Source of the DNA: Hydrogenovibrio sp965140365
GTDB taxonomy: Bacteria > Pseudomonadota > Gammaproteobacteria > Thiomicrospirales > Thiomicrospiraceae
Strand: one strand, 5' to 3'
NCBI GenBank assembly: GCA_965140365.1
Contig: OZ223196.1
DNA: 64,000 nt
Part shown: one piece after another, positions 33,142 through 41,262 of the stretch
How the letters are laid out: every line of letters starts with the position of its first letter
Numbering within the stretch: the first letter of the stretch is position 1
Translations under genes and position numbers: made by a program
The notes under the pieces: model-generated
What the model was told of the DNA's origin: nothing
Seen by the model: only the letters and a program-made list of their open reading frames with translations
The model's database searches: none

Positions 33142-34542
33142 TTACGGCGTCAGCCGCTCAAACACCCCTGTGTCTAACCAGTAGACATCCGGGTAGATAT
33201 GAAAGCGCTGTTCACTGTCCACGCTTAAGTCACCTAACTCAGAGCGCATGACATGCGTATTTTCTTGCGTCAAATTTACAACGGCTTTTGCCGCCAACTG
33301 ACCTAAAGCATAAAAAATGCCAACTCCAGGATCGCTTGCCTTTGAAGACTGTTTTTCCCGGACCAACGCGGCATAATAGCTTGGAAGAATAGCAGATGTA
33401 GACTGCCAGTAAGGAAGGCTGGTTACCAACTGATCCACAGGCGGTAGCTCAGATGGTAACCAGTAATGCGCCAGAGCATTCAAATGGTAATACTCCAGCA
33501 AAGGGGAAACTTGCATCGCCAAACGATAAGGTAAAAAACTCACCACCACATCAAGGTCTTGCCTCGGGCGCTCGTCAAACTCCAATCGGTGGTCAATAGT
33601 GTGTTGTAACCAACCTTTTCGGCCCTGAGATTGCCGCGCATGCAACGCTTTTTCCAAAGCCGCGTCAACGTGTGAATCAATTTTGGTAACGTCCACGACC
33701 TCAATCGGCAACAGCGCATCGGTTTGTTTAAGCAGCGCTTCAAAACGTTTAACCAGCCGCTGAGATTTTTTGTCACCGTCAGACAGCAATACAATTCGTT
33801 GCGCATGACTTTCCTGCAAATACGTTATTAACGACGTCAGCGCATCGTTAGCCGACGACGGAGAGAGAACGCGCAGCGCATCACCAAAATCCGCCTCTTC
33901 AACCTCATTAAAAGCCAGTACCGGCGTGTGCAAATCCAAAGTTTTCAGCTCGGCGACATGCGATTTCTGTAAAGGGCCAAAAATGAAACTGGGTTGATAT
34001 AAACGAACCCATTCCCAAGCATCAAACATGGAGTCATAGATATTGGTATCCAACACTTCCAGGTCATAAGGCATGGGCATTTCCTGAAAAGCCTCCTGTA
34101 ACCCCTGATAAACGGCTTGCCCGGCCTGGGAATAAGGTCCGCTCATGGGCAAGAGAGCCAACATTTTCTTTGGATTGAAATGGAATTGCCCAGCGTTTAA
34201 CGGTTGTAAAGTCTGCTGTGCCGAATCGTAATAGGTTTGCAATCGATCGAAACGCGCCTGCATTGTCGAATTAAGAGACTTCGGCGGTAGCAGGGTTTTC
34301 AACTCTTTCAAATAAACACCGACTTGGGAAACTTGCTGATTTTTTTGCGCCAATTCAGCTTTCAACAACAGAATTTCCACATCGATCATTTGAATCTGTT
34401 GATCCAACGTCAAGTCCTGACTTTGCAAGGTGTTTTCCGACAGCGATGATACAACACGGCCTTCTTCGGCGAAACATCCCCACGGAGAGGCAAATATTGC
34501 CACCATTGCCCCCCAAGCCAACAGGTTTCGATGCATACTCAT
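33142..34542 (-). CDS. LppC/LpoA-like penicillin-binding-protein activator homologue
   Basis: A 466-residue secreted protein. After the signal peptide (to about residue 25) there is a helical region and then a periplasmic-binding-protein fold: MLALLPMSGPYSQAGQAVYQGLQEAF, SFIFGPLQKSHVAELKTL, TPVLAFNEV, RIVLLSDGDKKSQRLVKRFEALL. This matches the LppC family (PF04348), whose member LpoA activates PBP1A. No lipobox is apparent (PWGC at the signal end is not canonical), whereas E. coli LpoA is a lipoprotein. The gene lies 12 bp downstream of pepN. Confidence 0.75.
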   Translation of the reverse strand: MSMHRNLLAWGAMVAIFASPWGCFAEEGRVVSSLSENTLQSQDLTLDQQIQMIDVEILLLKAELAQKNQQVSQVGVYLKELKTLLPPKSLNSTMQARFDRLQTYYDSAQQTLQPLNAGQFHFNPKKMLALLPMSGPYSQAGQAVYQGLQEAFQEMPMPYDLEVLDTNIYDSMFDAWEWVRLYQPSFIFGPLQKSHVAELKTLDLHTPVLAFNEVEEADFGDALRVLSPSSANDALTSLITYLQESHAQRIVLLSDGDKKSQRLVKRFEALLKQTDALLPIEVVDVTKIDSHVDAALEKALHARQSQGRKGWLQHTIDHRLEFDERPRQDLDVVVSFLPYRLAMQVSPLLEYYHLNALAHYWLPSELPPVDQLVTSLPYWQSTSAILPSYYAALVREKQSSKASDPGVGIFYALGQLAAKAVVNLTQENTHVMRSELGDLSVDSEQRFHIYPDVYWLDTGVFERLTP

Positions 34543-34554
34543 GATACCGTCGGT

Positions 34555-37188
34555 CTACTCTAACGACTTGGAAACAATTTCATATACATCTTTCGACAGC
34601 GCCTTTTCCGCTGCAATCCGTTGTAAAGCGGCATGCATTTTTTCCTGACGATGACCTTTAAAACGTTTCCAGGCCGTAAAAGCCGTTACCAGTCGGGCCG
34701 CCACTTGCGGGTTAATCTTGTCCATTTTAAGCACTTCTTCGGCCAATAAGTCATAGCCACCGCCCGATGCGTCATGGAAAGCCTTCATATTGAGTCGTCC
34801 GAATACACCTAATACACTGCGAACCCGGTTAGGATTACGATAATTAAAGTCAGGATGCTCCAACAAACCTCTCACAACTTGCAAGGCTTGGCTTGATTCC
34901 GAGCGTGCCTGAAGTGAAAACCATTTATCCATTACCAAGCTGTCCTTGTGCCAACGCTGATAAAAGTCCGACAGGCAATCGGCTCTTTCTGGAACATCTA
35001 AATGATTCAACGCGTTTAAGGCCGCCAAAACGTCGGTCATATTTTGCTGTTTTTGGTATTGCGCCACTAACGTCTCGATGGATTCATCGCCATAGGCTAA
35101 ATACATCAAGCATTGGTTTTTCAGCATTCGATCTGCAATATCATGCTTATCGTAGCAATAGCTTTTTTCGGATTGCAACTCAGTGTAAGTTGCCTCCAAG
35201 GCCGGCTGAAATACCTGCGCAATTTGATGCTTCTGATATGCCAGTGCCTGCAACACGCCATTGACATCAATCGATTCGAACTGTTCGAACACATAAGGCA
35301 CATCCGGCAACCCCATGGCCAGTGCTTTCAAGGCCGGGTCTAGCCCTTGCGCTTCCAAAACTGCTTTAAAGGCGCTCTGATAATGCGCTGAAAACACCAT
35401 GCCGTCACCGGCCTGGAAACGGGCGACATTGTCTTTAATGTTTTGCAATGCAAGGGTTTGAATCGACTCCCAGCGAACAAAACTGTCCGAATCGTGGGAC
35501 GCCAACATCATTAACTCGTCGTCGCTGGCGACATAATCCAGATTGACCGGCGCGGAAAAATGGCGCAACAAAGATAAATGCGGTACTTGAGACAGCCCGG
35601 TAAATTCAAAGGTCTCCGAAATGTCGGTTATTTTCAATAAATGGCCTTTTTCGGTTTCAAACACCTTGTTTCGGCTATTTTCACCAGGCCTGACCGGCAA
35701 AGCGGTACCGGAATCGTCCAAAAAGCCGAATAAAACCGGAATCAATAACGGTGCGTGAGTGGATTGCCCCTTTAAAAATTGTTCGCAGTGGAGCGTTAAG
35801 GTACCGGTCGCGGCATCGAAATGTTTTTCCACCTTCAGCGTCGGCGTTCCAGCTTGCGTGTACCAGTTGTGCATTTGAGACAAATCCACATCGTTGGCCG
35901 CGCCCATTGCATCCCGGAAATCTTCAACCGTTACCGCCTGCCCATCAAAACGTTCAATATAGCGGTTCATTCCCTTTTGAAAACCGGCTTCACCGAGTAA
36001 CGTGTGATACAAACGCACCACTTCCGCGCCCTTTTCATACACCGTCATCGTATAAAAATTGTTCATTTCAATATACGACTGCGGCTGAATCGGGTGCGAC
36101 ATTGGGCCGGCATCTTCCGGAAATTGATTGCTCCGCAGACGCTTAACGTCTTCGATTCGTTTCACGGCTGGCGACAGCATGTCCGATGTAAATTCTTGAT
36201 CGCGGAAAACGGTTAAGCCTTCCTTTAAGGTCAATTGAAACCAATCACGGCACGTCACCCGGTTGCCGGTCCAGTTGTGAAAGTATTCATGTCCGATAAC
36301 GGATTCAATCCCTTCATAGTCCATATCCGTCGCCGTTTCAGACCTGGCCAAAACATACTTTGAGTTGAACACATTCAGGCCTTTGTTTTCCATGGCGCCC
36401 ATATTGAAATCGTCCACGGCCACAATCATGTAAATATCTAAGTCATATACCAAACCGAAACGCTCTTCATCCCATTTCATGGAACGTTTCAGCGACGCCA
36501 TCGCGTGCTCGCATTTATCCAGGTTTTTCGGTTCAACATAAATACGTAAATCAATCTGCCGCTGGTCGCGTGTGATAAACGTATCTTCCACCTCTTCCAG
36601 GTTTCCGGCGACCAGTGCAAATAAATAACAAGGCTTTTTATAAGGGTCTTTCCAAATCGCATAATGGCGGTTATTCGGTAAATCACCCACTTCGACCAAA
36701 TTACCGTTGGAAAGCAGTACTTTATTTTCCGCTTTGTCGGCAATGATTTTAGTGGTGAAATAAGTCAAAACATCCGGACGATCCAGATAATAGGTAATGC
36801 GGCGAAACCCTTCCGCTTCGCACTGCGTACAATAATTACCACTGGTCCGATAAAGCCCTTCCAGGCGTGTGTTGTTTTCCGGATCAATTTCGGTTACCAC
36901 TTCCAGGTCAAAATGCTCCGGCACATCGGCCAAGATCAATTGCGTATCCGTCACCTCATACTGTGTGGGCATCAACGCCACACCATCCAAATCAACCTGC
37001 GCCAGCTTTAAACCGTCTCCATCCAATACAAAGGGGGTTGCGGCATCGCTGATTCGACGGACACGCATACGGTTCGTAACGCGCGTAACGTTTGGCGACA
37101 ATTCGAATGTCAGAAAAATGGACTCAATATCAAATGCTGGGGGTTGATAATCGGTTAAGTAATGCGTTTTGGGTAAATTTTGTGTCAT
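34555..37188 (-). CDS. pepN: Aminopeptidase N
   Basis: An 877-residue M1-family zinc aminopeptidase of the cytoplasm. The active site is intact: GAMENKGLNVFNSKYVL (substrate-binding GxMEN), HEYFHNWTGNRVTCRDWFQLTLKEGLTVFRDQEF with HExxH plus the downstream Glu ligand, and MTVYEKGAEVVRLYHTLLG with the catalytic Tyr. C-terminal domains match PF11940/PF17432. Length equals the E. coli enzyme (870). It removes N-terminal residues from peptides. Confidence 0.97.
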   Translation of the reverse strand: MTQNLPKTHYLTDYQPPAFDIESIFLTFELSPNVTRVTNRMRVRRISDAATPFVLDGDGLKLAQVDLDGVALMPTQYEVTDTQLILADVPEHFDLEVVTEIDPENNTRLEGLYRTSGNYCTQCEAEGFRRITYYLDRPDVLTYFTTKIIADKAENKVLLSNGNLVEVGDLPNNRHYAIWKDPYKKPCYLFALVAGNLEEVEDTFITRDQRQIDLRIYVEPKNLDKCEHAMASLKRSMKWDEERFGLVYDLDIYMIVAVDDFNMGAMENKGLNVFNSKYVLARSETATDMDYEGIESVIGHEYFHNWTGNRVTCRDWFQLTLKEGLTVFRDQEFTSDMLSPAVKRIEDVKRLRSNQFPEDAGPMSHPIQPQSYIEMNNFYTMTVYEKGAEVVRLYHTLLGEAGFQKGMNRYIERFDGQAVTVEDFRDAMGAANDVDLSQMHNWYTQAGTPTLKVEKHFDAATGTLTLHCEQFLKGQSTHAPLLIPVLFGFLDDSGTALPVRPGENSRNKVFETEKGHLLKITDISETFEFTGLSQVPHLSLLRHFSAPVNLDYVASDDELMMLASHDSDSFVRWESIQTLALQNIKDNVARFQAGDGMVFSAHYQSAFKAVLEAQGLDPALKALAMGLPDVPYVFEQFESIDVNGVLQALAYQKHQIAQVFQPALEATYTELQSEKSYCYDKHDIADRMLKNQCLMYLAYGDESIETLVAQYQKQQNMTDVLAALNALNHLDVPERADCLSDFYQRWHKDSLVMDKWFSLQARSESSQALQVVRGLLEHPDFNYRNPNRVRSVLGVFGRLNMKAFHDASGGGYDLLAEEVLKMDKINPQVAARLVTAFTAWKRFKGHRQEKMHAALQRIAAEKALSKDVYEIVSKSLE

Positions 37189-37270
37189 AAGAATATCGGG
37201 AGCTCGGTTGAATCGTTGTATTGAATGTTTCTTGGTGTTGATTGTAAAAGACTGGCGAAAAAAAATCCGA

Positions 37271-37307
37271 AAAAAAAAGCCTTCCTGCCAAAGACAGAAA
37301 GGCTTTT
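37271..37307 (-). terminator. Intrinsic terminator after pal
   Basis: AAAAGCCTTTCTG / CAGGAAGGCTTTT-type stem on the minus strand followed by eight T, 22 bp behind the pal stop. Confidence 0.88.
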
Positions 37308-37328
37308 AGGGAAAGTTACAGGAGTGTC

Positions 37329-37871
37329 TTAGTAAGAGAACTCAGCGCGACGATTTTTCGCCCAGGCGGCTTCAGTATGAGCTGGATCGATAGGATCTTC
37401 TTCACCATAGCTGATAACATTGATACGACTTGGGCTAACGCCTTCAGCGACCAATGCGTTTTTCACCGCGTTTGCACGACGCTCACCCAACGCCAAGTTG
37501 TACTCACGGGTGCCTCTTTCATCACAATAACCTTTAATGGTTACGTTTGCAGTGGAGTCCAATGCCATGTAATCGGCATTCATTTTGATGATTTCATAGA
37601 ATTCTGGTTTCACTGCAGAACGGTCGAAATCAAAGTTAACCACTTTGCCCTGCAAAGTCGCTTTCAATTCAGCCGCCGTTTGTCCGGCATCATTTGTCGC
37701 TTCAACGACTTCAACAACTTCTGCTTCTTCAACGACCACTGGCTCTGCATTTTCAGCTTGCGTATCCGTTGATGAACCAGACTCTTCTGTTGTTGGCGTA
37801 GAGCTACAACCGACTAGCGCGAACCCCAAGAAGCCAACTAAAAATAGCTGTTTAAGACCTGATAAAGACAT
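37329..37871 (-). CDS. pal: Peptidoglycan-associated lipoprotein Pal
   Basis: A 180-residue outer-membrane lipoprotein: signal with lipobox ALVGC, an acidic Val/Glu-rich linker, then an OmpA-like domain with VVNFDFDRSAVKPEF, VTIKGYCDERGTREYNLALGERRANAVKNALVAEGV and INVISYGEEDP. The Asp and Arg contacting meso-diaminopimelate are in the CDERGTREYN and ERRA segments. It ties the outer membrane to the wall in the Tol-Pal system. No tol genes are next to it; it appears to be transcribed alone. Confidence 0.95.
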   Translation of the reverse strand: MSLSGLKQLFLVGFLGFALVGCSSTPTTEESGSSTDTQAENAEPVVVEEAEVVEVVEATNDAGQTAAELKATLQGKVVNFDFDRSAVKPEFYEIIKMNADYMALDSTANVTIKGYCDERGTREYNLALGERRANAVKNALVAEGVSPSRINVISYGEEDPIDPAHTEAAWAKNRRAEFSY

Positions 37872-38029
37872 CGTAAATCTCCCTAAAATGTTAAAAAAAC
37901 GTATTTAAAATATAACCGAAATTCAAATATACCTGAATTCCAAAGAAAATTGAACTCAAAATAAGAATTTATGTAAAAAACCTTATTTTTTTAGATTTTA
38001 TTTACTCCAACAGAAAAGCTTAAAGCAAG

Positions 38030-38749
38030 TTACATCATCGAGGACGCCATGTTTTGCAAGCCATCCATGTCCTGAATAATAACCTCTTTGCGCTTCCAAA
38101 TCATTAACCCTTGCTTTTGAAATTTTCCGAGAATGCGCGAAACGGTTTCCGGTGTCAGGTTAAGGTAACTGGCAACATCGCGGTGTAGCACATTCAACCG
38201 AAACTGAGTGTGCTCGTAACCACGCGCTCGAAGGCGTTGCGACATCATCAAAACAAAATCGGCCAAACGTTGTTCCGCCGTCTTCTGCGTCAAAATCGTT
38301 GAATGCAATCGGCCTGTGACGATTTCATGACTCATTAGACTGAAAATTTGAGCATTCAGATTTGGGACTTCCGATCCCAGTTTAGTCAGTTGTTCATAGG
38401 GCAAAGCACAGACCGTGGTCGTATCCATCGCTACCGCATAAAATTCATGCTGACAACAAGCCAAGGCTTCCATCCCAACAATGTCGCCCGGCAGATAAAA
38501 ACCATGTATCACTTCCAGCTCATGCTCATTGACGGAAAAAACTTTTACCATTCCAGCTCTAATTGCATACAGAGAAGTAAACGCGTCTCCTGCCTGATAG
38601 AGGTACTCCCCCTTCACTAAAGAGGGTTTTCGGTCGACGAGTTGATCCAACCGCTCGATATCGGTATCGTATAACCCATTGGCAAAGCAAATCCCTTGCA
38701 TTGCACATTTGGAGCAACTTGCGTTAAAACCGGAATGCTTTTCTGTCAT
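38030..38749 (-). CDS. FNR/ANR-type oxygen-sensing Crp-family regulator
   Basis: A 239-residue regulator. The N-terminus has Cys12-x2-Cys15-x5-Cys21 (CSKCAMQGIC), and the fourth ligand is Cys114 in TTTVCALPYEQL, exactly as in FNR, so a [4Fe-4S] cluster can be predicted. A cyclic-nucleotide-like beta roll follows (GAGDAF-like YQAGDAFTSLYAIRAG, PGDIVGMEALA). The C-terminal helix-turn-helix LNVLHRDVASYLNLTPETVSRILGKFQKQGL has the E-x-x-S-R recognition pattern of FNR. The frame also opens at a GTG at 38812; the ATG at 38749 gives FNR-like length. It controls the anaerobic or low-oxygen switch. Confidence 0.92.
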   Translation of the reverse strand: MTEKHSGFNASCSKCAMQGICFANGLYDTDIERLDQLVDRKPSLVKGEYLYQAGDAFTSLYAIRAGMVKVFSVNEHELEVIHGFYLPGDIVGMEALACCQHEFYAVAMDTTTVCALPYEQLTKLGSEVPNLNAQIFSLMSHEIVTGRLHSTILTQKTAEQRLADFVLMMSQRLRARGYEHTQFRLNVLHRDVASYLNLTPETVSRILGKFQKQGLMIWKRKEVIIQDMDGLQNMASSMM

Positions 38750-39258
38750 AACACCACTTTTTTGTAAAATCCCTTTTTCGGCGATTCTACCAAAATATCT
38801 TTTCAAGGACACAAAATGTATGAAAAAAGACCCGGCATTTTGAATTCGTCAAAAAACGCATAACTTGTCCTAAAAATAATTTTATTTTTTACTTAAAACT
38901 TCTTATAAATTTAAACTGCCTATTTTTTAATCAATTTATAAAAACAGTAACATTTTTAAAGCATTTAGCCGCTCTAAAAAGAAATCTTCACAAAGTTATC
39001 CACAGGTTCTGTGGATTATAATTCAAAGCACAAAAAAGCATGATAAACTTTATAAAAAACCTAATAATTCATAAAATACAATGTGTTACGACACATTAAT
39101 AGAATGCAAATTAATTTAAAAAACTAATACCCCCTATTCTCCTGTCAAGTTTTTTTTGAAATTATTCACTTTTATCGACAGAAGGCTTGCATCCCTCTTA
39201 AACATTGGATTTATGGTAAAATTTACGTCATAAAACGGTCATTATTAAGGAACACCTC
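38750..39258. other. 509-bp AT-rich divergent intergenic region with paired DnaA-box-like sites
   Basis: Lies between the FNR-like gene and the kinase-Rieske gene and has no open frame. A perfect DnaA box TTATCCACA (38996-39004) and an inverted TGTGGATTA (39010-39018) form the palindrome ATCCACAG-GTT-CTGTGGAT. The surroundings are strongly AT-rich with many A and T runs. Promoters of both flanking genes must be here; a TTGCAT (39187) with a TATGGT 19 nt later is a weak candidate for the plus-strand gene. Confidence 0.6.
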
Positions 39259-40464
39259 ATGGCGAATATTTTAGGCATTGGTAACGCGGTTTTGGACATC
39301 ATTTTAAAAACGCCGCATTTTCCGCAGGAAGATGAAGAACTGCGAGCACTTTCCCGACTGCATCAAGTCGGCGGCAATGTATGCAATAGCCTTTATGTCT
39401 TGAACCAACTGGGGCACCAAACCAGTATTATGACAACCGTTGGCGGCGACCAATCTTCAAAACAATTGCTAAACGGTTTACAAGAGCGCCATATCGAAAC
39501 AGAACACGTTCAACGTTTTATTCAGGGGCAAACGCCAACGTCTTATGTATTATTGAATGAAGCCACCGGCAGCCGAACCATTACCCATTATCGAGACTTG
39601 CCGGAACTGAGCTTTGATTTTTTTGCCAAAGTTGAAATCGAACAATATGACTGGCTGCATTTTGAGGGTCGAAATATTGAAAATTTGACCGGCATGCTCA
39701 ATATCGCCAAAACCTTTTTAAGCCATCAACCCATTTCACTGGAAGTGGAAAAGCCTCGTGACGGCATTGAGGCACTTTTCCCGCAAGCCAATGTCATTTT
39801 CTTCTCACATCATTATGCAGCCGCCAAAGGCTATGCCGATGGTGAGACATTGTTAAAAGCCATGCAGAAAAAAGCCCCGCAAAGCCACTTGGTGTGTACT
39901 TGGGGAAAACAAGGTGCCTGGTACGCCTCTCCGAATGAAGCTATCCAGCACCAGCCCATTGACGCCATCCCACATACGGTTGATAGCCTAGGCGCGGGCG
40001 ATACGTTTAATGCGGGTGTCATTGACCGTCTTTTACACAACGACTCTTTGGCCGCAGCGGTGCAAGCGGGAAGCCGACTGGCGGCCCGAAAATGCCGCCA
40101 GACAGGCTTAGATAACCTGATGAGCGAAATCAAAGACAAGCAGCCCCTCGCCAACATCAAACAGGTCACCAATGCCAAAACATTGGTTGTTCCCTGCGAC
40201 GACTTACCGCACTCCGTGGTGCTCATTAAATACGAAGACCACATCAAAGCTTATGAAAACAATTGCCCGCATCAGGATGTGCCATTAAATGAAGCCTACA
40301 AAATCGACGTCAATCCTTTTGACAACACTTTAAAATGTTCGGTACACGATGCCTTTTTCAATATTGAAGATGGGATCTGTGTGGAAGGCCCTTGTATGAA
40401 CGAAGAGCTAACCGCTGTCGCGATTGAAATTGATGAACAAGGGGATATCTACCTCGCACAATAA
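39259..40464 (+). CDS. PfkB-family (ketohexokinase-like) sugar kinase fused to a Rieske [2Fe-2S] domain
   Basis: A 401-residue two-domain protein. Residues 1-about 295 are a ribokinase/PfkB kinase: start ILGIGNAVLDIIL, QVGGNVCNSLYVLNQLG, WLHFEGRN (the ketohexokinase-like motif), and the catalytic DSLGAGDTFNAG near residue 245. Residues about 305-401 are a Rieske-type domain with Cys336-Pro-His338 and Cys360-Ser-Val-His363, the classic CxH-x21-CxxH set, plus GICVEGPC. It resembles the soluble NirD/ferredoxin-type rather than membrane Rieske. I know of no standard function for this pairing. It is monocistronic, convergent with rlmB. Confidence 0.9.
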   Translation: MANILGIGNAVLDIILKTPHFPQEDEELRALSRLHQVGGNVCNSLYVLNQLGHQTSIMTTVGGDQSSKQLLNGLQERHIETEHVQRFIQGQTPTSYVLLNEATGSRTITHYRDLPELSFDFFAKVEIEQYDWLHFEGRNIENLTGMLNIAKTFLSHQPISLEVEKPRDGIEALFPQANVIFFSHHYAAAKGYADGETLLKAMQKKAPQSHLVCTWGKQGAWYASPNEAIQHQPIDAIPHTVDSLGAGDTFNAGVIDRLLHNDSLAAAVQAGSRLAARKCRQTGLDNLMSEIKDKQPLANIKQVTNAKTLVVPCDDLPHSVVLIKYEDHIKAYENNCPHQDVPLNEAYKIDVNPFDNTLKCSVHDAFFNIEDGICVEGPCMNEELTAVAIEIDEQGDIYLAQ

Positions 40465-40491
40465 AAAAACGACCAGGCCTGGTCGTTTTTT
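40463..40491. terminator. Bidirectional terminator with CCAGGCCTGG core
   Basis: AAAAAAACGA-CCAGGCCTGG-TCGTTTTTT, a perfect palindrome between the convergent kinase-Rieske gene and rlmB; either strand gives a GC stem followed by U. Confidence 0.9.
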
Positions 40492-40530
40492 GAATTGACT
40501 CACAATGAGCTACTGTATAACCTTACACAC

Positions 40531-41259
40531 CTACTTTCGCTGACGGAAAACCTCATACAACGTCACCCCGGTGGCCACCGAAACGTTTAAACTTTCCACC
40601 GACCCCACCATCGGAATGGCGGCCAAATGGTCACAAGTTTCACGGGTTAACTTACGCAAGCCTGAGCCTTCAGCTCCCATGACCAGTCCAACCGCCCCGG
40701 TAAAATCCATATCGTAAATGGTGGATTCGGTTTCGCCATCCAATCCCGTCACCCACAACCCGGCTTGCTGCAGTGTTTTCAAAGTACGCGCCAGATTTGA
40801 AACCACCACCACTTTGACCGTCTCTGCCGCGCCACAGGCCACTTTTCGAACCGTTGCATTGACGCCGACGGAATTATGTTTCGGCAACACCACCGCCGTC
40901 ACGCCCGCGGCATCCGCGGTTCTCAAAATGGCTCCTAAATTATGCGGATCCTGCACTTCGTCCAGGAACAAAAAAACCGGCTGGTTTTCCGTTTCCATCA
41001 TCGACAGCAAATCGGATTCTTGCAATTCCGCTTGCTTAGCAATCATGGCCACGACCCCTTGGTGCACGGCATCAAAACGATTGAAGTAAGATTTGGGTTC
41101 CAACTGATACTGAATCCCAAGCGACTTGGCTTGGGCCATCAAAGCCTGAATGCGTCTATTCTCCACACCTTTTTGAAAGGTCAGGGAATAAACGAGATGT
41201 GGCGACTGTTTCAGGAACTTTTCAATTGCGTGAATGCCGTAAAGGATATCTTGCTTCAC
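40531..41259 (-). CDS. rlmB: 23S rRNA 2'-O-ribose methyltransferase RlmB (G2251)
   Basis: A 242-residue SpoU/TrmH-family enzyme. An N-terminal L30e-like substrate-binding domain (ILYGIHAIEKFLKQSPHLVYSL) precedes the knotted SPOUT domain with motif 1 LDEVQDPHNLGAILRTADAAGV, motif 2 VGLVMGAEGSGLRKLTRE and motif 3 IPMVGSVESLNVSVATGVTLYEV. It uses SAM to methylate the ribose of G2251. Located 3 bp after rnr, the common rnr-rlmB order. Confidence 0.95.
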   Translation of the reverse strand: MKQDILYGIHAIEKFLKQSPHLVYSLTFQKGVENRRIQALMAQAKSLGIQYQLEPKSYFNRFDAVHQGVVAMIAKQAELQESDLLSMMETENQPVFLFLDEVQDPHNLGAILRTADAAGVTAVVLPKHNSVGVNATVRKVACGAAETVKVVVVSNLARTLKTLQQAGLWVTGLDGETESTIYDMDFTGAVGLVMGAEGSGLRKLTRETCDHLAAIPMVGSVESLNVSVATGVTLYEVFRQRK

Positions 41260-41262
41260 GAC

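Noticed and set aside
38813..39258. Chromosomal replication origin
   Set aside because: AT-rich with two DnaA-type boxes, but only two boxes and none of the usual origin neighbours (dnaA, dnaN, mnmG, parAB, rpmH).
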